Positions 34,566 through 47,396 of a stretch of 64,000 nt of DNA are shown piece after piece. Each line of letters starts with the position of its first letter. Within the stretch, counting starts at the first letter, position 1. Under the pieces are notes generated by a model that ran no database searches, was not told the origin of the DNA, and saw only the letters and a program-made list of their open reading frames with translations. Source of the DNA: Nymphaea colorata. Taxonomy: Eukaryota; Streptophyta; Magnoliopsida; Nymphaeales; Nymphaeaceae. The translations under genes were made by a program, and so were the position numbers. The stretch lies in the NCBI RefSeq assembly GCF_008831285.2, contig NW_022204507.1, positions 3,697,017 to 3,761,016 of the forward strand. The letters run 5' to 3'.

Positions 34566-35075
34566 GATTCTGTTTCCTCCCCAATAGACCCAAATTCTGT
34601 TTCCTTCCTCTTTCCTCCGCTGAAGAAACCAAAGCCTTTGAACAGAAGCAAATATGACTGCCTGAGTTTGTGACTCAATGAAGGGTTGAGAGAACCTGCT
34701 GTCGAGCTGAACCTGTTAGATGAGAACAGGAGCTGCCGAGAGGAGATTTCTGGAGAGGATTCGTGAAGATCTGAAATGGGCTCATCACTGACATCTGCAG
34801 CAGAGAAATTCAGTCGACCCTGAGAAATTCCGGCGAGAAACACGCCCTACCCTGACTTCCTTTCCGGCTGTTCTCTGGAATAATTTGCTGGAGACAAAGT
34901 TGTATCAAGCGGCAGAGAGGAAGGCCGGCGCTGATTCTTCAGGCGATTCTAGCTGTCGAGCAGAAGATTATTCCAATTCCAGGTGTCTGAAGGACCTCTC
35001 TACAAAAGCTTGGATTTTTTTGGACTTAATGGAAGGGAGCAGTTGATTTCCTTCTCTGGTTTTGCTCTGATAACA

Positions 35076-35595
35076 TGAGAAAACTTATTCAGAGGAAGCA
35101 CAAAAGATAAAGCTGGAGAGAACTTGTTTTTGTTGATTCCTTTGAACAACATATATATAGTACAAAAAAAGTTATCGCTTACAAGATTTTTGGTATACAA
35201 GATCATGATAATACACAAATTCTTGAAACATTGAGAGTACTAAAAAAATATTTCTCACTTACATTTACATGATCCACAATTTTTGGAGTGGATGAAGGAT
35301 TACAAAAAGGAAGGTTATAACGGAACAAATGTGCCATGTCTCCATTTTAAGTAATTCCAGTAATTTCGATTTTGTCAATCTCCCCAACGTCTTCCCTAAT
35401 TTTCATCTTTCTATTGATATCAAGATCGACAACGTCTTCCTTAATTCTCGCTTTTCATTGACATCAAGATCCTCAACGTCTTCAGCAATATTCTTATTTT
35501 GAATATCCATAAAATCACTTTTTGCTGATTTACTCTTTAAACATTTCTATCCCAATCTATTAACCACCTAAAATGTAGTCTGCATAACAATAACA
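35076..35595 (-). repeat. LTR of module B, second copy
   Basis: Starts TGAGAAAAC after GCTCTGATAACA and ends CATAACAATAACA, as at 17159-17679. Confidence 0.6.
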
Positions 35596-35717
35596 GATCT
35601 GATCCCTTTTTTCTTGACACTTTGTTTATCACTCAGGATTTGCGTGTTTATCATACCTAAAATGGTCTCCTGTACCCTATATATTGAGAGTCCATCTTCT
35701 CTCAAGAACATCAGAGA

Positions 35718-36318
35718 ATGAACAGGCATCAAGATGCCGAACCACAACCTGGTACATGCTTAGTTTTTTTTTTTCATGTTTTAACACTTCTTTCGTAGGA
35801 GGCTGGTAGAGTGTGCATGCATTTGCTTAGTTATATCTGCACTAGCATATGTGATATGTGGTTCTAATAATTCATTCTCACGCCAATGTGGTTGCAGTTT
35901 GCACACAGGAAGCAGGAGCTGCGGCCGATGCCTCAGAGGAAGAAGCTTGAGGTATGGCTTAAGAAAACACTGTTGTTACTACGCCTACTGAAGCATGATA
36001 ACCATTCACACTTTGCAAGAAATTATGAAACCGGTGACGTTTTCAAGGAATTGGTTCGTGTCTTCTGCATTTGGGCAGGTCAGCAGGCCTAAGGTGAGTG
36101 CTCAAGGATTAAGCACACCTGAGGGAGTGATGCCAAGTGAAGAGGAAAAGAAGATAATGCCTCAGATGGAGGAATTTGAGGCCATGGACGCGGTTATGAA
36201 TCTGAATGCTGATGTGGCCTGCAACGAGCGAAGGCTACCCATCTTTGTGGCTATAACAGATCCCACTCGAAGGGAGTTTTGGCTTAAAGGAGTGTCCGAG
36301 TATTATCAGGAGCATTAG
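35718..36318 (+). pseudogene. two-exon gene, module B, second copy
   Basis: Same shortened exon 1 as 17802-17835. Exon 2 starts near 35898. The extra C in GGTTCGTGTC (about 36055-36064) restores the arrangement of modules A and C, so the first frame ends at 36092 and the downstream part to 36318 is open in another frame. Confidence 0.45.
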
Positions 36319-39300
36319 CTTGACCAACATCGCCTTACCAACTCGAACTCCTCTTTTGAGTCTCACCACCCCTTCCTCCCTTTCTCTTATACGTTTTCTG
36401 TATTCCTTTATTGTTTTTGACAATTTGTCACGAAATTATATGTTCTCTCTCTCTTTCTACCACTTTATCTATATATCATGCCTTTCCATGTAACGTAAGC
36501 AAAAGAATTGGAACTGCCTTGTCATTCACTTGGTAAGATGTATAGACTTTTAATGTCATTTTCCATCTTGATCGCATGTCCAATTGAACCGTTCCAAAAA
36601 AAAAAAAAAGACATGAAAAAAATTAATCTCTGATTAAGAAATAGATGTGTTCGGATTTAAGAAATAACATCCGACTGGATTTGGATTCAGATTCTGATAT
36701 ATATAAGTAGTGGATCGGATACAGATTCAGTTCAGATTTAGTTTTAAGTAATTACTCATATCAAAAAGGCCACCACCCAAATATGGAACCATTTCTCAAT
36801 GTCCACAAGCTCCAGCATGCTGGTACATACGCAATTTTGGGTATTGCTGGGCCACCTGCAAAAGTTGAAGTTATTCGGCAACCTTCTCATTAAGAGCATC
36901 ATGAACAGTCGTCAACCATACCCTTGGAGAAGTTGGGTGGACTCGAGAGAACGACTGACCTTGTTCTTCTTGAAAATCGATGGACCTAAATACAAAAAAT
37001 AAAAATGAAAAATATTTGAAATAAAATATATTATTAACCGTCTGTCAGTTTCGAGCTCCGAAACAAATGAAAAAAAAAGTCAAATCCAAATTTGTATCCG
37101 AAATCAGATTCCCCAATCTGAATCTGATCCGAATGTAATTTTTTTCCTCATCCAAAATCAGATTTCATAATTTGAATCTGATCTAAATCCATTCTTTTCT
37201 CATCCTAATCTGAATCTGAAATCAGATGGCACAATCAGAATCCGATCTGAATCCTATTTTTATATTTGAATCTGAATCCAAAATTTTGAACTGAATCTGA
37301 CTGATTTACAAAATATAAGAGCATTGAATATAGAATGTTATTTAAAACTAAGTCTGATCTGGGTCTGATAGGATATTTTTGTGTTTCTGAATCTCAATTC
37401 AATTGGACATTTTGTATAACTGAATCCATATCGGATCAGATATTTATGCATATTTGAATCTGAATCTATTGGATGTCATTTCTTAATTTCAAATCCTATC
37501 TGATTTTTTTAGTTGATTAGTCAATTTCTTTTCTTCATCCAAATGTTTTTGGAGCAGTTGGCTTGGACATCCAATTCAAATCAGACATATTGACATCCTT
37601 AGGTTGAAGCTTCCCCACTCCAACTGACTTGTTTCACCATTATAAAAGGGGATGAGTCCATTTGTGTGTATCATGTGGATAGAGCAAGAAAGCGAGTCAA
37701 GCCAACTGAAGCTGGACTCGAATTTGCTCTGTTAAGCTCAAGCTTAACTCAAAACTCACGATTATAAACAAGTCAAGTTCGAGTTTCATAAAGTTGATTT
37801 GATTGAACTTGAGTAAACCATTTATGCATTGAAGCACTGACCTCAGAATGGTGAAATTTGTCCCTGTGGAACTTGTCTTGCATAAGTTGTTCTTCTTCAT
37901 GCTAAGTCAATAGATCGAATACCCGAACCCCAGCATTCAAGTCAATGGTTCGGTTGCCAAATTACCCAAGTTAGAAAGACGAAAAGATGCCCTTAGAATT
38001 AGGGAAAAAAAAAAAAACCCTTCACATGGTTATCATGAGTTCAGTATACCCTCCCAGATTTTGAGAAATGTAAATTAACTTACTCTTTGGCAGTCAAGAA
38101 AAAAAAATAAAATCACTTTACCCCTACAAAATTTTTTAAAAACATAATGGCCTGAAGCCAGCTGTTGGAGTGTTGAGTCTGATCCATACTTGGTAGCCTT
38201 CCCTAATTTCTGTAAGGGTATTTATGTAATTTTTTTATTTTGTGGAAATAGCTTTGTGCGGCGTTTTAGCTTGTAGTTTGTAATTTTTTTCTGATAGTGG
38301 AAATAGCTCAAATTTTTTTCAATCATTCACTTCTTAGTTTTAAGTTTGACAGATTAATTTAGATTCCCCTTTAGGGGCGAATAGAATCGATGCCTTAGGG
38401 TTCTAAACGGAAACTCATCTGCATCAAGCCTGTTGGAGACGTCCCTTATTTCCCTTTTGCCTCCAAGGTCTTAAGCTGCTTCAGCTTGCACAAAAAATTG
38501 CAGCCTATGCCACTTGGAGATGTAGACCAACCATTGCCCCGAGTTGGTCTACCAAACCCTAGGGCTTTTTGTTGCATTATATGGTAACTAAAATAATATA
38601 CTTTAAACTTTGAGCTAGCATTGATGATGTTATATTGTTCATTAAATATTTGATAAATACTTTAGACCCATTGCGACACTCATAATCCTCATATTTTCTA
38701 ATGTACACATTCCAATTGTGCGTTCACATACTTTGGAAAGGCCAGCTAACTACCGTTTGATTATACAGATTACACAGTTTATGGTGGAACTAGCCTCCTA
38801 GTGCACACATTTTTTTGCCAGCCTAGCCAAGTTTATGAATCCAATTGATTGTCCTTATCAATTACATTATTATGGTGCTCATAATTTTCATATTTTCAAG
38901 TGTAAATGTTACAGGATAGGAGGATGTACACAAATTAAGTATGAAACCTGGTGATTTTTTTTTTAAGCATAGAAGTATAGCCTAGCTTTATGTAACAATA
39001 TTAGAAAAAAATATCAATGATAGCAATTATTTTTACAAAGATGATATTTTCCCACCCTCATGGGAGAAAGATGAGTGGAAGTCATGTTTGCAAGTAATTC
39101 GTGTGAACAAATTATACAAGATATTATAGTCACCACAAGTCAATAGTACGCCTTTATAGAAGCACACTATGTAAGTGAAAAAAAAAGGCAGATTTCTCCA
39201 AAAGATGGAGAAGTTTTGAAATTTAATGCAGTCCATAGACAGGTGATCAAATAATCCTCTGATAAAGCTACCGGCTTCATGCCATCTCCAGACCCATTTC

Positions 39301-40302
39301 AAAGAGTACCTTCCAAAAGAGCCTTTTATCCCTAAACTATTTTATTTCATATTAAGAAAATGTGGAAGCATGTTTCTCTACTCTAAACAACAGTGTCTGC
39401 TGTAAGATGAGAAATAGAAGAGGAAGGTTGTCATAATTGGAGTTAAATAATGAAAAATTTGCATCTTATGAAATGGAAGCTTTTCTTCTCAAAAGGATAT
39501 AATGAGAACATTGTCCTATAAGATGTTCCCTTCATCCAACTGACCTCAGAATGGATCACTTTGGCCCCTTCAAAAACTTTTAAAAACATAATGGCGTCAG
39601 TGACTGCTGTTGGAGTGTTGAGTCTGATCCATACTTGATAGCCATCCCTAATTTTTGTAAGGGTATTCATGTAATTTTTTATTTTGTGGTTATTTCTCTA
39701 ATCTCATGTTTAAGAGGACGTTGTTTTAGCTTGTACTTTGTAATTTTTTTCTGATAGTGGAAACTGCTTTGTGTGGTGGCCATGGACCTAAGGAAACGTT
39801 GTCTCCAAACCACTTAAAACTTTGTGTGTTCTTTCTATGTCTTTCTTTTCTTCTGATTCGATTTTCTTGGTGTGTTAAGAAAGTGAGAGAGAGGAGAGAG
39901 CCAAGTTTCTAACAACAGTCGGTCCTGGAGTGTTTGTTCACACCGGATGTTCTAAAAACGTAATGTAAACTTAGTCACCTGTTTGTTTGTGAAGATGTAC
40001 TTTTGTGACAACATATTGTATTCTTGGAATTCCATCCATCCCATCAATTGGTTTGGGTTGGATTGGGTGTCTATGACTCCCCATCTAGGACAAGGTATTA
40101 GCGTATGTAAGAACTTTGGTCAGATCCGTATTAGTATTTCAAAAATTAAATAAAACGGAAAAAGATAAGAGAGTTGAGTGTCACAGATACACCCTCATAT
40201 GCTGGACAAAAGTGTCTCAAAGGTGCATTTTGGGACCATTCATCCATGAAAGCTATAATAGACTACAAAATTAAAGAGAAGACTTCCAATTGGGCTCTGA
40301 TC

Positions 40303-40446
40303 CAGTGGCAGAGTGATGTTATAGGCACACAGGCCCATAAAATGTACTTTATTTGCATATGAGTGCCCCTTGAAGTTTGAAATTTAAACTTAGAGTGTTC
40401 TTTAAAGGTTGAAGTTTAAAGACAAAAATTTCTGACTCCACCACTG
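40303..40446. mobile_element. hAT-type MITE, second copy of 22394-22537
   Basis: Same TIRs (CAGTGGCAGAG, CTCCACCACTG) and the same flanking CTCTGATC / CTCTGATT duplication as in copy 1. Confidence 0.85.
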
Positions 40447-42119
40447 CTCTGATTGAACACCTTGATATGGAGTGCTAAATTATGTTTTTTCTGGCTTCTA
40501 TGTTTTGGGTGATGTTGTTTTGACTACAGGTCCAGCTAAATGAAGGAAATTAGACAGTCATGCTGTAACTGCATGGGTTGGTCTTCCATCTTTTTGTGTA
40601 AACAGAATTTTCGGATAAATAGAAGTGGGAGGCTAAATCCCAATGCTCAAGTGAAAATAGAAGCCTCCCCATTCCTTTTTTTGCTCTCAAGAAATGGATT
40701 GGCATCCAACCTGTTAACAAAACTTTTTCATGTCTTAATGGCCTCCAATATATAAAAATAATAAATAGTTAAATTAGAAATAAAAGAAATTTGGTGGTTT
40801 GGTGTGGGCACTATTGGACAATGATGATGGATTGCTCCTAACATCAGGCTTCTTTAGTTGGCATTTGGCAATGCACAGCTTTAGTTTGGCCTGGTTAAAA
40901 TTAAAAAATAAAAAACACGACACCTTATCTTAAATTATCATCAAAATTTAAGCACTTTTCTAAACTATGCTAGAGATGGAGGCTCCGTGGAACTTCTTGC
41001 ACAATACGGGGCTCACTTCTTTTTTGAATTTCTGGTAAACATGGAACTTCTTGCACAATACGCAGCTCACTCCTTTTTTTGAATTTCTGGTAAAGCTTGG
41101 GAACGCATGGATCGTCCATCTACATATTTGTCCTTGTAAGGGGTTTGTTTTGTCATCAAATTCAATCCCATGAGCGGTCGAGGTGTTGAATGTAACTAGG
41201 GATGTCAATATATCCTATTGAAATTGGATATCTGATTTGAATTGGATATCCGACTGAACCATTTTGAAAAAAATCGGATATGAAAAAAAAAATAATATCC
41301 GATTTAGAAATGGGATCAAATTCGGATTTAGAAAATGACATCCGATGGGATTTAATTTGGATTGGGATATATTCATATCCAATTAGATTCAGATACGGAT
41401 TTGATGCTATGAGAGGAGATCACCATAGTCTTCATAAGGATGTGATCAAGCTTTTTTGTAAATTGATTCCCTTTAAGGCTGACTGGGAATGCGATCAACA
41501 ATCTGAGGCTCTATTTCAGGGTCCCCTTGGATTATGATTTCATTCCTCATTCTTTTGTATACTCTCTTCTCCTTCTTCCTACATCATCCGTACAGTTTCC
41601 ATCGTTGAAGTCGAATGACTCAACCTGTACCAGGGCTTCCTCTGTTTTGGGGGTCTCTCTTACAGAGTATGTTTGGATTATTGTTTTTCTCCCCTGATGA
41701 ACTTGTGTTCTTGATCGTTGTCCTTATCGTCTCATACTTGGAAACAACTAGGCCCATATATAGGAGACAGAAATTAAGAACTTTTGCATTGGAACATCTC
41801 AATCAGTCTTTGAGATTTGAAAACTTTGGTCAACAAATTGGTTGTGACAATATTTTCCCCAAAAAAAAATTCCTGCAAATCCATGGAAAAGTCGAAATTT
41901 TGACCTTTTCCCTACATTCTTAAGTTTTCCAAACGTCAATTATTAGCAATTGTTGAAAAAAATGGTGTTTTGAAAGTTTAGTAAGTAAAAAGTTTGATAA
42001 TTAATATTTTTTTCTGTTATAACTATGACTGAGTTTCCAAATTGATGGGCTTCCTTGAAACTTTTGGTGGCCTATCACTTTCGAACAAGTCCCTATTTTA
42101 CTTGCAGCAGTGAAGTCTT

Positions 42120-42665
42120 TTTTCTTTAGTGAAACAAAATGTGATCAGATTGGAGCTTCCAATTGTCAAATTTCAAGGTCATGTACATTCCGCATCGTCC
42201 AGACTTTGCATATGACATCTAACAGTAAGAGATGGCATAAATAAATATTAATGACTTCTGTCAAATTTTCGTTCCTTCCTTCGACTGTTTAAATTTACAT
42301 GCTCTGAGCAATGTTGATCAGTTTATTACTAAGCCAAAAAAGAAGTGAAATAGGATTTATCAAAAAGAACTAGCATTTCTACTGTTAACAGCCTCTGCCA
42401 GGAGTTCGTTGAAAATTTATAATCTGCTATTTTTTAAAAACAAAATCTGATATTTTTTAAACACAAAAACTGCCCTATACACACAGACACACACACACAT
42501 ACACACAAACATATATGATAAGAGTTTTTAATTTTGATTATCTACCAAAGTTTCTTATTAGCTATCTCCATTGTATGACACTTGCAGGCCAGTAGGGAAT
42601 AATTTGATGGGTTTGTATCTTTTGTTATTTGTTCTCTTTATGGAGTCCTGGGATGGGGTTGCGAG
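42120..42665. other. unique non-coding sequence after the unit
   Basis: It continues without a break from the unit end. It is AT-rich with a short ACACAC run (42479-42506). No gene is supported. Confidence 0.5.
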
Positions 42666-43088
42666 TAGGGATGTTAATGTATCAGATTCAAATAGGATAC
42701 ATCTTGAACTATATCTGTTTTTTTGGATATTCACATATCCATATTCAAATTCTGATTTGAATACAAACAATGGATCTAAAATCCAATATCACAATCTGAA
42801 TTCGAATTTTGAATCAATTCTGGCTGATTTTCAAATGTAAGAGCATTTGAGTATAAGAATTTTATTTAGAACTAAATCCAATCCATATCTGAATCTGAAT
42901 CCGAATCCAGTTGGATATATATGTACATCCAAATCTGAATCAGGATCCAATCAGATGTCATTTCTTAAACCCGAATCCGCTCCAATTGCTTAATTGGATG
43001 TTAATTTTTTTTCCATATCTGATATTTTTTGAACTGGTTTGGTTGGATATCCAATTAAAATCAGATACATTGACAAATGACAACCCTA
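42666..43088. mobile_element. 423-bp MITE with TAGGGATGTTAATG / CATTGACAAATGACAACCCTA ends
   Basis: The left end TAGGGATGTTAATGTATC and the right end GATACATTGAC..AACCCTA are imperfect inverted repeats. The interior is made of GAATCTGAATCCGAATCC variants as in the elements at 13.3, 18.7 and 23.3 kb. No clear target-site duplication is visible. Confidence 0.6.
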
Positions 43089-43789
43089 ATTTGGTCGGAA
43101 TTTGCTCTATATGACCTTTTGGCTATGATTGACCATATCCATTCAATGACAAACTCTAAAATTCTCTTTGGTGGACTTTCACAGGTTATTTTTTCATTTT
43201 AATTCTCCATGTTTTCTAACTTGATTTTGTTTAGCACTCAAAACAATCTTATTTGATCATTTTCTTGGAACTATAATGGCTTGAGCAGCCTTTACTCGGC
43301 CAAAGATATGAGAGATGGTGATATGGCCACTACAAGAATACCCTTTACCTCTGACGGGGCTTTTTTTCACCACCAACAGGGCTGGGTGAAGCTACGTACA
43401 TCGTAACTTGCCTCTGCATATGCCAATAATAACAGTATGTAACTGTTCCATATATCCGTCCCAAATATTAGGCAGAGTTATGTAATATTATGTTACAAAA
43501 TTCCATGAATCTGTCCTAAATATTATGGCAGATAAGTATAACAACAATATCCAGTTGTGATTACCAGACGACCCCTAGTTCCTGCTTTCACCTAGATAAC
43601 ATGTTTAAGATGCTTATGTCAAGACATTTAATGATATTTTGATTTTTTTTTTTTTTTGGAGCTAGATTCTGTTTGGTTGTTGGCTTGCATCAGCTGCGTA
43701 TCTTCCACAGGTATATATGATTGTGATATTTTTACAGTCTTCTGTGAAATAATTGCTTATTTGTGTGCTTTAACTTGTGCAAGTAATGT
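43089..43789. other. non-coding stretch
   Basis: No gene is recognised. There is a T-run at 43641-43657. The end of this stretch leads into the LRR-related block. Confidence 0.4.
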
Positions 43790-44583
43790 TGATCTTATTT
43801 TTCTTGTGAATTAAATATTTGAGTACTGGTTATGCTATAAGTTGCCTATGAAATTATTGTCAAATAATATGCTTTTTGGCTCCTTCAGTCTTACGTAGAA
43901 ATTAATCTCTCTTTTTGTGCAGTTTAACTTCTAACCTGTATCTGTGTTTTGGCTTGTTTCTTTTTGTGTGCTTTTCAGGGTCGAGTCAATTCTTGGCAAA
44001 CATCACTGTGAATATCAGCATTAATCTGCTGATCTTTCTCCATTGCACAGATTGATTTTGCTTAACAAATGCAAGGAACCTAATCACAAGTGCCCCTCCA
44101 TTCAATTTCTTTTGACTCCATCGGAGCTCAGCCAACTCTCGAAGGTGGCTAAGCTCGATTTGAGCTTCAACAACATATCTATTGAGACTCCAGCATCACT
44201 GTGGGAGCTAAAGGGCTTGGACCCATATGGCGGGGTTGGTCAGCCTCGACTTGGCCATACCATCAGGACTCGGTGGGCTTCCCTGATTCATGACCTCGAC
44301 CCCAGCTACAACCGGCTCAGCAGGCAGGTACCGTTCCAGAAGGAGGTGGTGGATCGGTTGGGCCCCAAGCTGATGCTCGCCGGAAACAATGGCCTGTGTC
44401 TCGGCTCGGAGATCGTCGGCACCAGTTTGGTCTGGGTGGACGTTCATGGCTGCATCCCTGACAACGTTGCCCAATCGTTGCCCCGTGATGGCTCACGGTG
44501 AGCTCGAGCGGGTCGAGTCTCGGATCAGATTGTTGGTACGGCATGGCTCCGGCCCTGCTGCTGCTAACCTCCTCACGTTATGA
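43790..44583 (+). pseudogene. LRR receptor-like protein fragment
   Basis: After an acceptor-like TGCTTTTCAG (about 43978) the sequence runs into a frame (44043-44501) reading LTPSELSQLSKVAKLDLSFN and PASLWELKGL, a plant leucine-rich repeat. A degraded second repeat follows (LDPSYNRLSRQVPFQKEVVD) and then LAGNNGLCLG, the cap typical at the C-terminal end of LRR domains in receptor-like proteins. No N-terminal LRRs, signal peptide, membrane segment or kinase is present. The part from 44240 is GC-rich compared with its surroundings. The first 0.3 kb is duplicated at 14866-15193. Confidence 0.55.
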
Positions 44584-44783
44584 CACTAGTGTCCTTTTCC
44601 ACTGCTTTTTCTTATTATCTTTTTGTCTTGCACAAAGAACATGAACAAAGTGTACATTTTTCGCGTTTTGAGTATACAAGAGGAGTCTGTTTTCACTTTT
44701 CATCTTCAGTTGAGTAATTAGACACAATTTGAGATTCTGTGTTCGCTTCTTTTGATTATATGTTTATATATATATATATATAT

Positions 44784-44821
<38 letters not shown>

Positions 44822-44824
44822 AGG

Positions 44825-44858
<34 letters not shown>

Positions 44859-46702
44859 TTGCATATTAAAGAGGCCAATATAGAGATCTTCCTCGTTCAA
44901 AGGGTCTGTTCAATTTAGAGCAGGGGATGGTTTCCCGGACTTGTCCAGATAATAAAAGGATGTTCCGAGCTACGTGGAATCAGTACCGTCCGACCAAGGA
45001 GTTCTGTACTTGATAGACTCCGTTTTATACTGTTTGTGACCGATTCGGTACACTGAACCATGTTGAATACCGAAAGAGGGTTGCTTGAATTGGGAAGGGC
45101 GGTTCACCACTATTTTTTTTGTTGCTCACGGGACAACTCTCCGAGTTGCGTCAAAGGTTTTGTCGGTATGAACGAACAAAGAAAAAGGGAATTGTAGTCA
45201 AACACGGCACCTCTGGGCCCATGGAACCATATGTGGAGTTGGAACATGCTCTCTGCAAATAGTGGGTACAGAGGGACCACCGAACTAATCCCCTTCGTCC
45301 CCTTTGTTTTGCTTATTGTGGATCTTGGATCTCGGACTGTTTTACTTCGATACGAATGATATGCCTTACAACAATGCATGCAATGGCCATCTGACGTGGT
45401 GATCAAAATACTCTGTATTATGTGTCCTTGTTTAGAAAATATAAAAAAAATCAAAATTTTATATGTAAATTTTAAAAATTTTAAAATAACCAATATAAAA
45501 AATATGTAAAATTGTATTTCAACCCCGGTTCGACCCTTGCCTATATACAATTTCAAAAAGCAAGCAAGATTAATCTTGATACTTCCACTTTCTAATGGCG
45601 GTCAAATTTTTTATATTTATCATTTGTAGTGCATCTAATTTCTTCGAGTCTATGCATCACTTTGTTTTGTATTAATTCGAGATTATACATCTTGTTGACC
45701 TAAAGGGAGCTACAATTTCTTGAAAATAATTAATTGGGGAATTAAGCTGGGATTTATGCCTGGTAGAATTTTCTAGTTGCGTTTTCTTTATTAAGCATGT
45801 TTCTTGGAATGATTTTGATACATGATCAGTTGCTTCTGGAAAGGGGGATGTATCAACATGCATATGTTGGTCAAACTAAGTTAATAGAGAAATTAGTCAT
45901 TTACATGATTTTGTTAAAAGTTGAGATACATGAATTAAAGGAACTTTTACGAGTTATTTGGCAGTAGGGACGCTTTATAAGCATCCCATGAATCTACCCA
46001 AAAATTGAGGTGGAATCATGTAACAATAATTCAAGGTTCTATATCCTTCCAAATAAGGGTGAACAATGAGCCAACCAACTTGAACTCGGCTCGTTAAAGC
46101 TCGGCTCAAACTCGAGTTCGAGCTAGCTTTTCTACTCAACAAGCCAGACTTTAGTTGATCGTTCAGCTTATGTTATCGAGCCAAGTTCAAGTTTGTTTAA
46201 GCTCGCTGATCCAACTAGGCTCGTTAGCATGAGAAACCAATATTTATTGTTTTACTTTTCCTCATTGATTTGTCATTTTTCCTTTTTTTTTCTCTCTCTT
46301 CACTCTCTTCCTCTTCCATCCTCTGATGCCATATTGCCATCGTCATTTGCTCAGTTCACTGCAGCTAAAGCCTCCACTCAGTAAGGGTTCTCACTTTCCA
46401 TTGACGTGTTTTATTAGCAACGATCACCCCTGCTCGCCATCGGCATGGACTGCCTGCTCTTCATTGCTCCCAGTCACCATCAAGGTCGTCTGGTTGCCGT
46501 TCGCCATGTTCCCTAGAATAGCAGGAACCTGTTCATCTCATCGTCTCTGCAATAGCATGTGGGTGAGGTGCCTGCCCCAAAAGTAGGGAATGCTGTCGCC
46601 TTCAAAGGAGGAAAATCAAGCCCTTCACTACTGCAGGTCATTCCTTTCATCATTTTTTTCTGCATTGTCTGAATGATGGAGTCCTTTGCCTCAAGCTAAA
46701 CC

Positions 46703-46739
<37 letters not shown>

Positions 46740-46795
46740 CAAATCAGAGAAAACAAGGCTTCTGAAACCCTCTCTCCCTCAAATGAGGGAGGGTC
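44584..46795. other. non-coding stretch with microsatellites and GCTCGAGC-type repeats
   Basis: It contains the TA/GATA/GA array (44761-44859), an AT-rich block with ATATGTAAATTTTAAAAATT (45450-45510) that recurs in diverged form at 50865-50900, a GGCTCGTTAAAGCTCGGCTC-type repeat at 46085-46220 and a CT run at 46707-46738. No gene is supported. Confidence 0.5.
44761..44859. repeat. compound (TA)n-(GATA)n-(GA)n microsatellite
   Basis: A direct run of TA dinucleotides is followed by GATAGATA and GAGAGA. Confidence 0.95.
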
Positions 46796-47200
46796 TCAAA
46801 AACCCAATGATCTCTGCTCGAGCAAGGGTTTAAGTTGAGTGAGGGGTTCAGCCAAACCTGTGGAACTTTCGCCGGACTTCTTCGCACAGATGATAAAAGG
46901 CATCGTATTCCATGGCGCATAGGGCGTAAACCTGTGGAACTTCCGCTTCGGGTAGAATCGCCGTGCTTTCAGCCTGTTCTGAGTCTGCAATTACTGAAGC
47001 CTCGGCGGGTTGTAACCGACAACACCCTCTTGTTGTGCTGCTGGAGCACCCTCGCTCCCCTTCCACCGCATATCCATCTTCTTCGACTTCCAGCCTGCAT
47101 GGCCAGACTGTGGATACCCACCAGCCATGCTCGTCCCACTGCTACCTCTGCCGTGCCACCCTCCATAGGTTTGATTCATCATCTGATCTGTATCGTTCAT
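46796..47200 (-). pseudogene. conserved plant protein fragment, left inverted-repeat arm
   Basis: Reading leftwards from 47200: MNDTDQMMNQTYGGW, then SGTSMAGGYPQSGHAG, KSKKMDMRWKGSEG and YNPPRLQ, then an in-frame TAA, then continuation QTQNRLKARRFYPKRKFHRF and KKSGESS. I recall the basic RRFYPKRKFHRF block followed by NTTSF from an uncharacterised plant-specific protein family, but I cannot confirm that. The same TAA is present in the right-arm copy, so it predates the inverted duplication. This arm keeps about 100 bp more of the C-terminal side than the right arm. Confidence 0.5.
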
Positions 47201-47396
47201 CCTTCAGCTTCAAGAGCCAAAGCGAACACAGCAAAACAGAATTCCCCATCGCCAAACTCTTCCCCAACACAAACCAACCAAATCCATTCCCTGAATCCCT
47301 CAATGTACGATCCCCAATCTCAAAAAGAAACGACATGCTGTGCTGAAAGTGGAATCTATCAAAACCCTCTTCTCTGAAATACACTTCCCTAACACT

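Larger units (their letters stand above)
24316..42119 (+). repeat. 17.8-kb unit, copy 2 (start of contig 2)
   Basis: It aligns end to end with 6376-24215. The first 0.75 kb (24316-25060) contains many one- and two-base deletions, mainly in homopolymers, against copy 1, while the rest agrees almost everywhere. It carries the same modules, elements and relics at offsets of 17940 to 17904. Non-listed parts of this copy hold the same non-coding sequence as copy 1. Confidence 0.95.

Noticed and set aside
44208-44474. Minus-strand 88-codon ORF
   Set aside because: Shadow of the GC-rich LRR relic on the other strand, which shows the recognisable LRR sequence.
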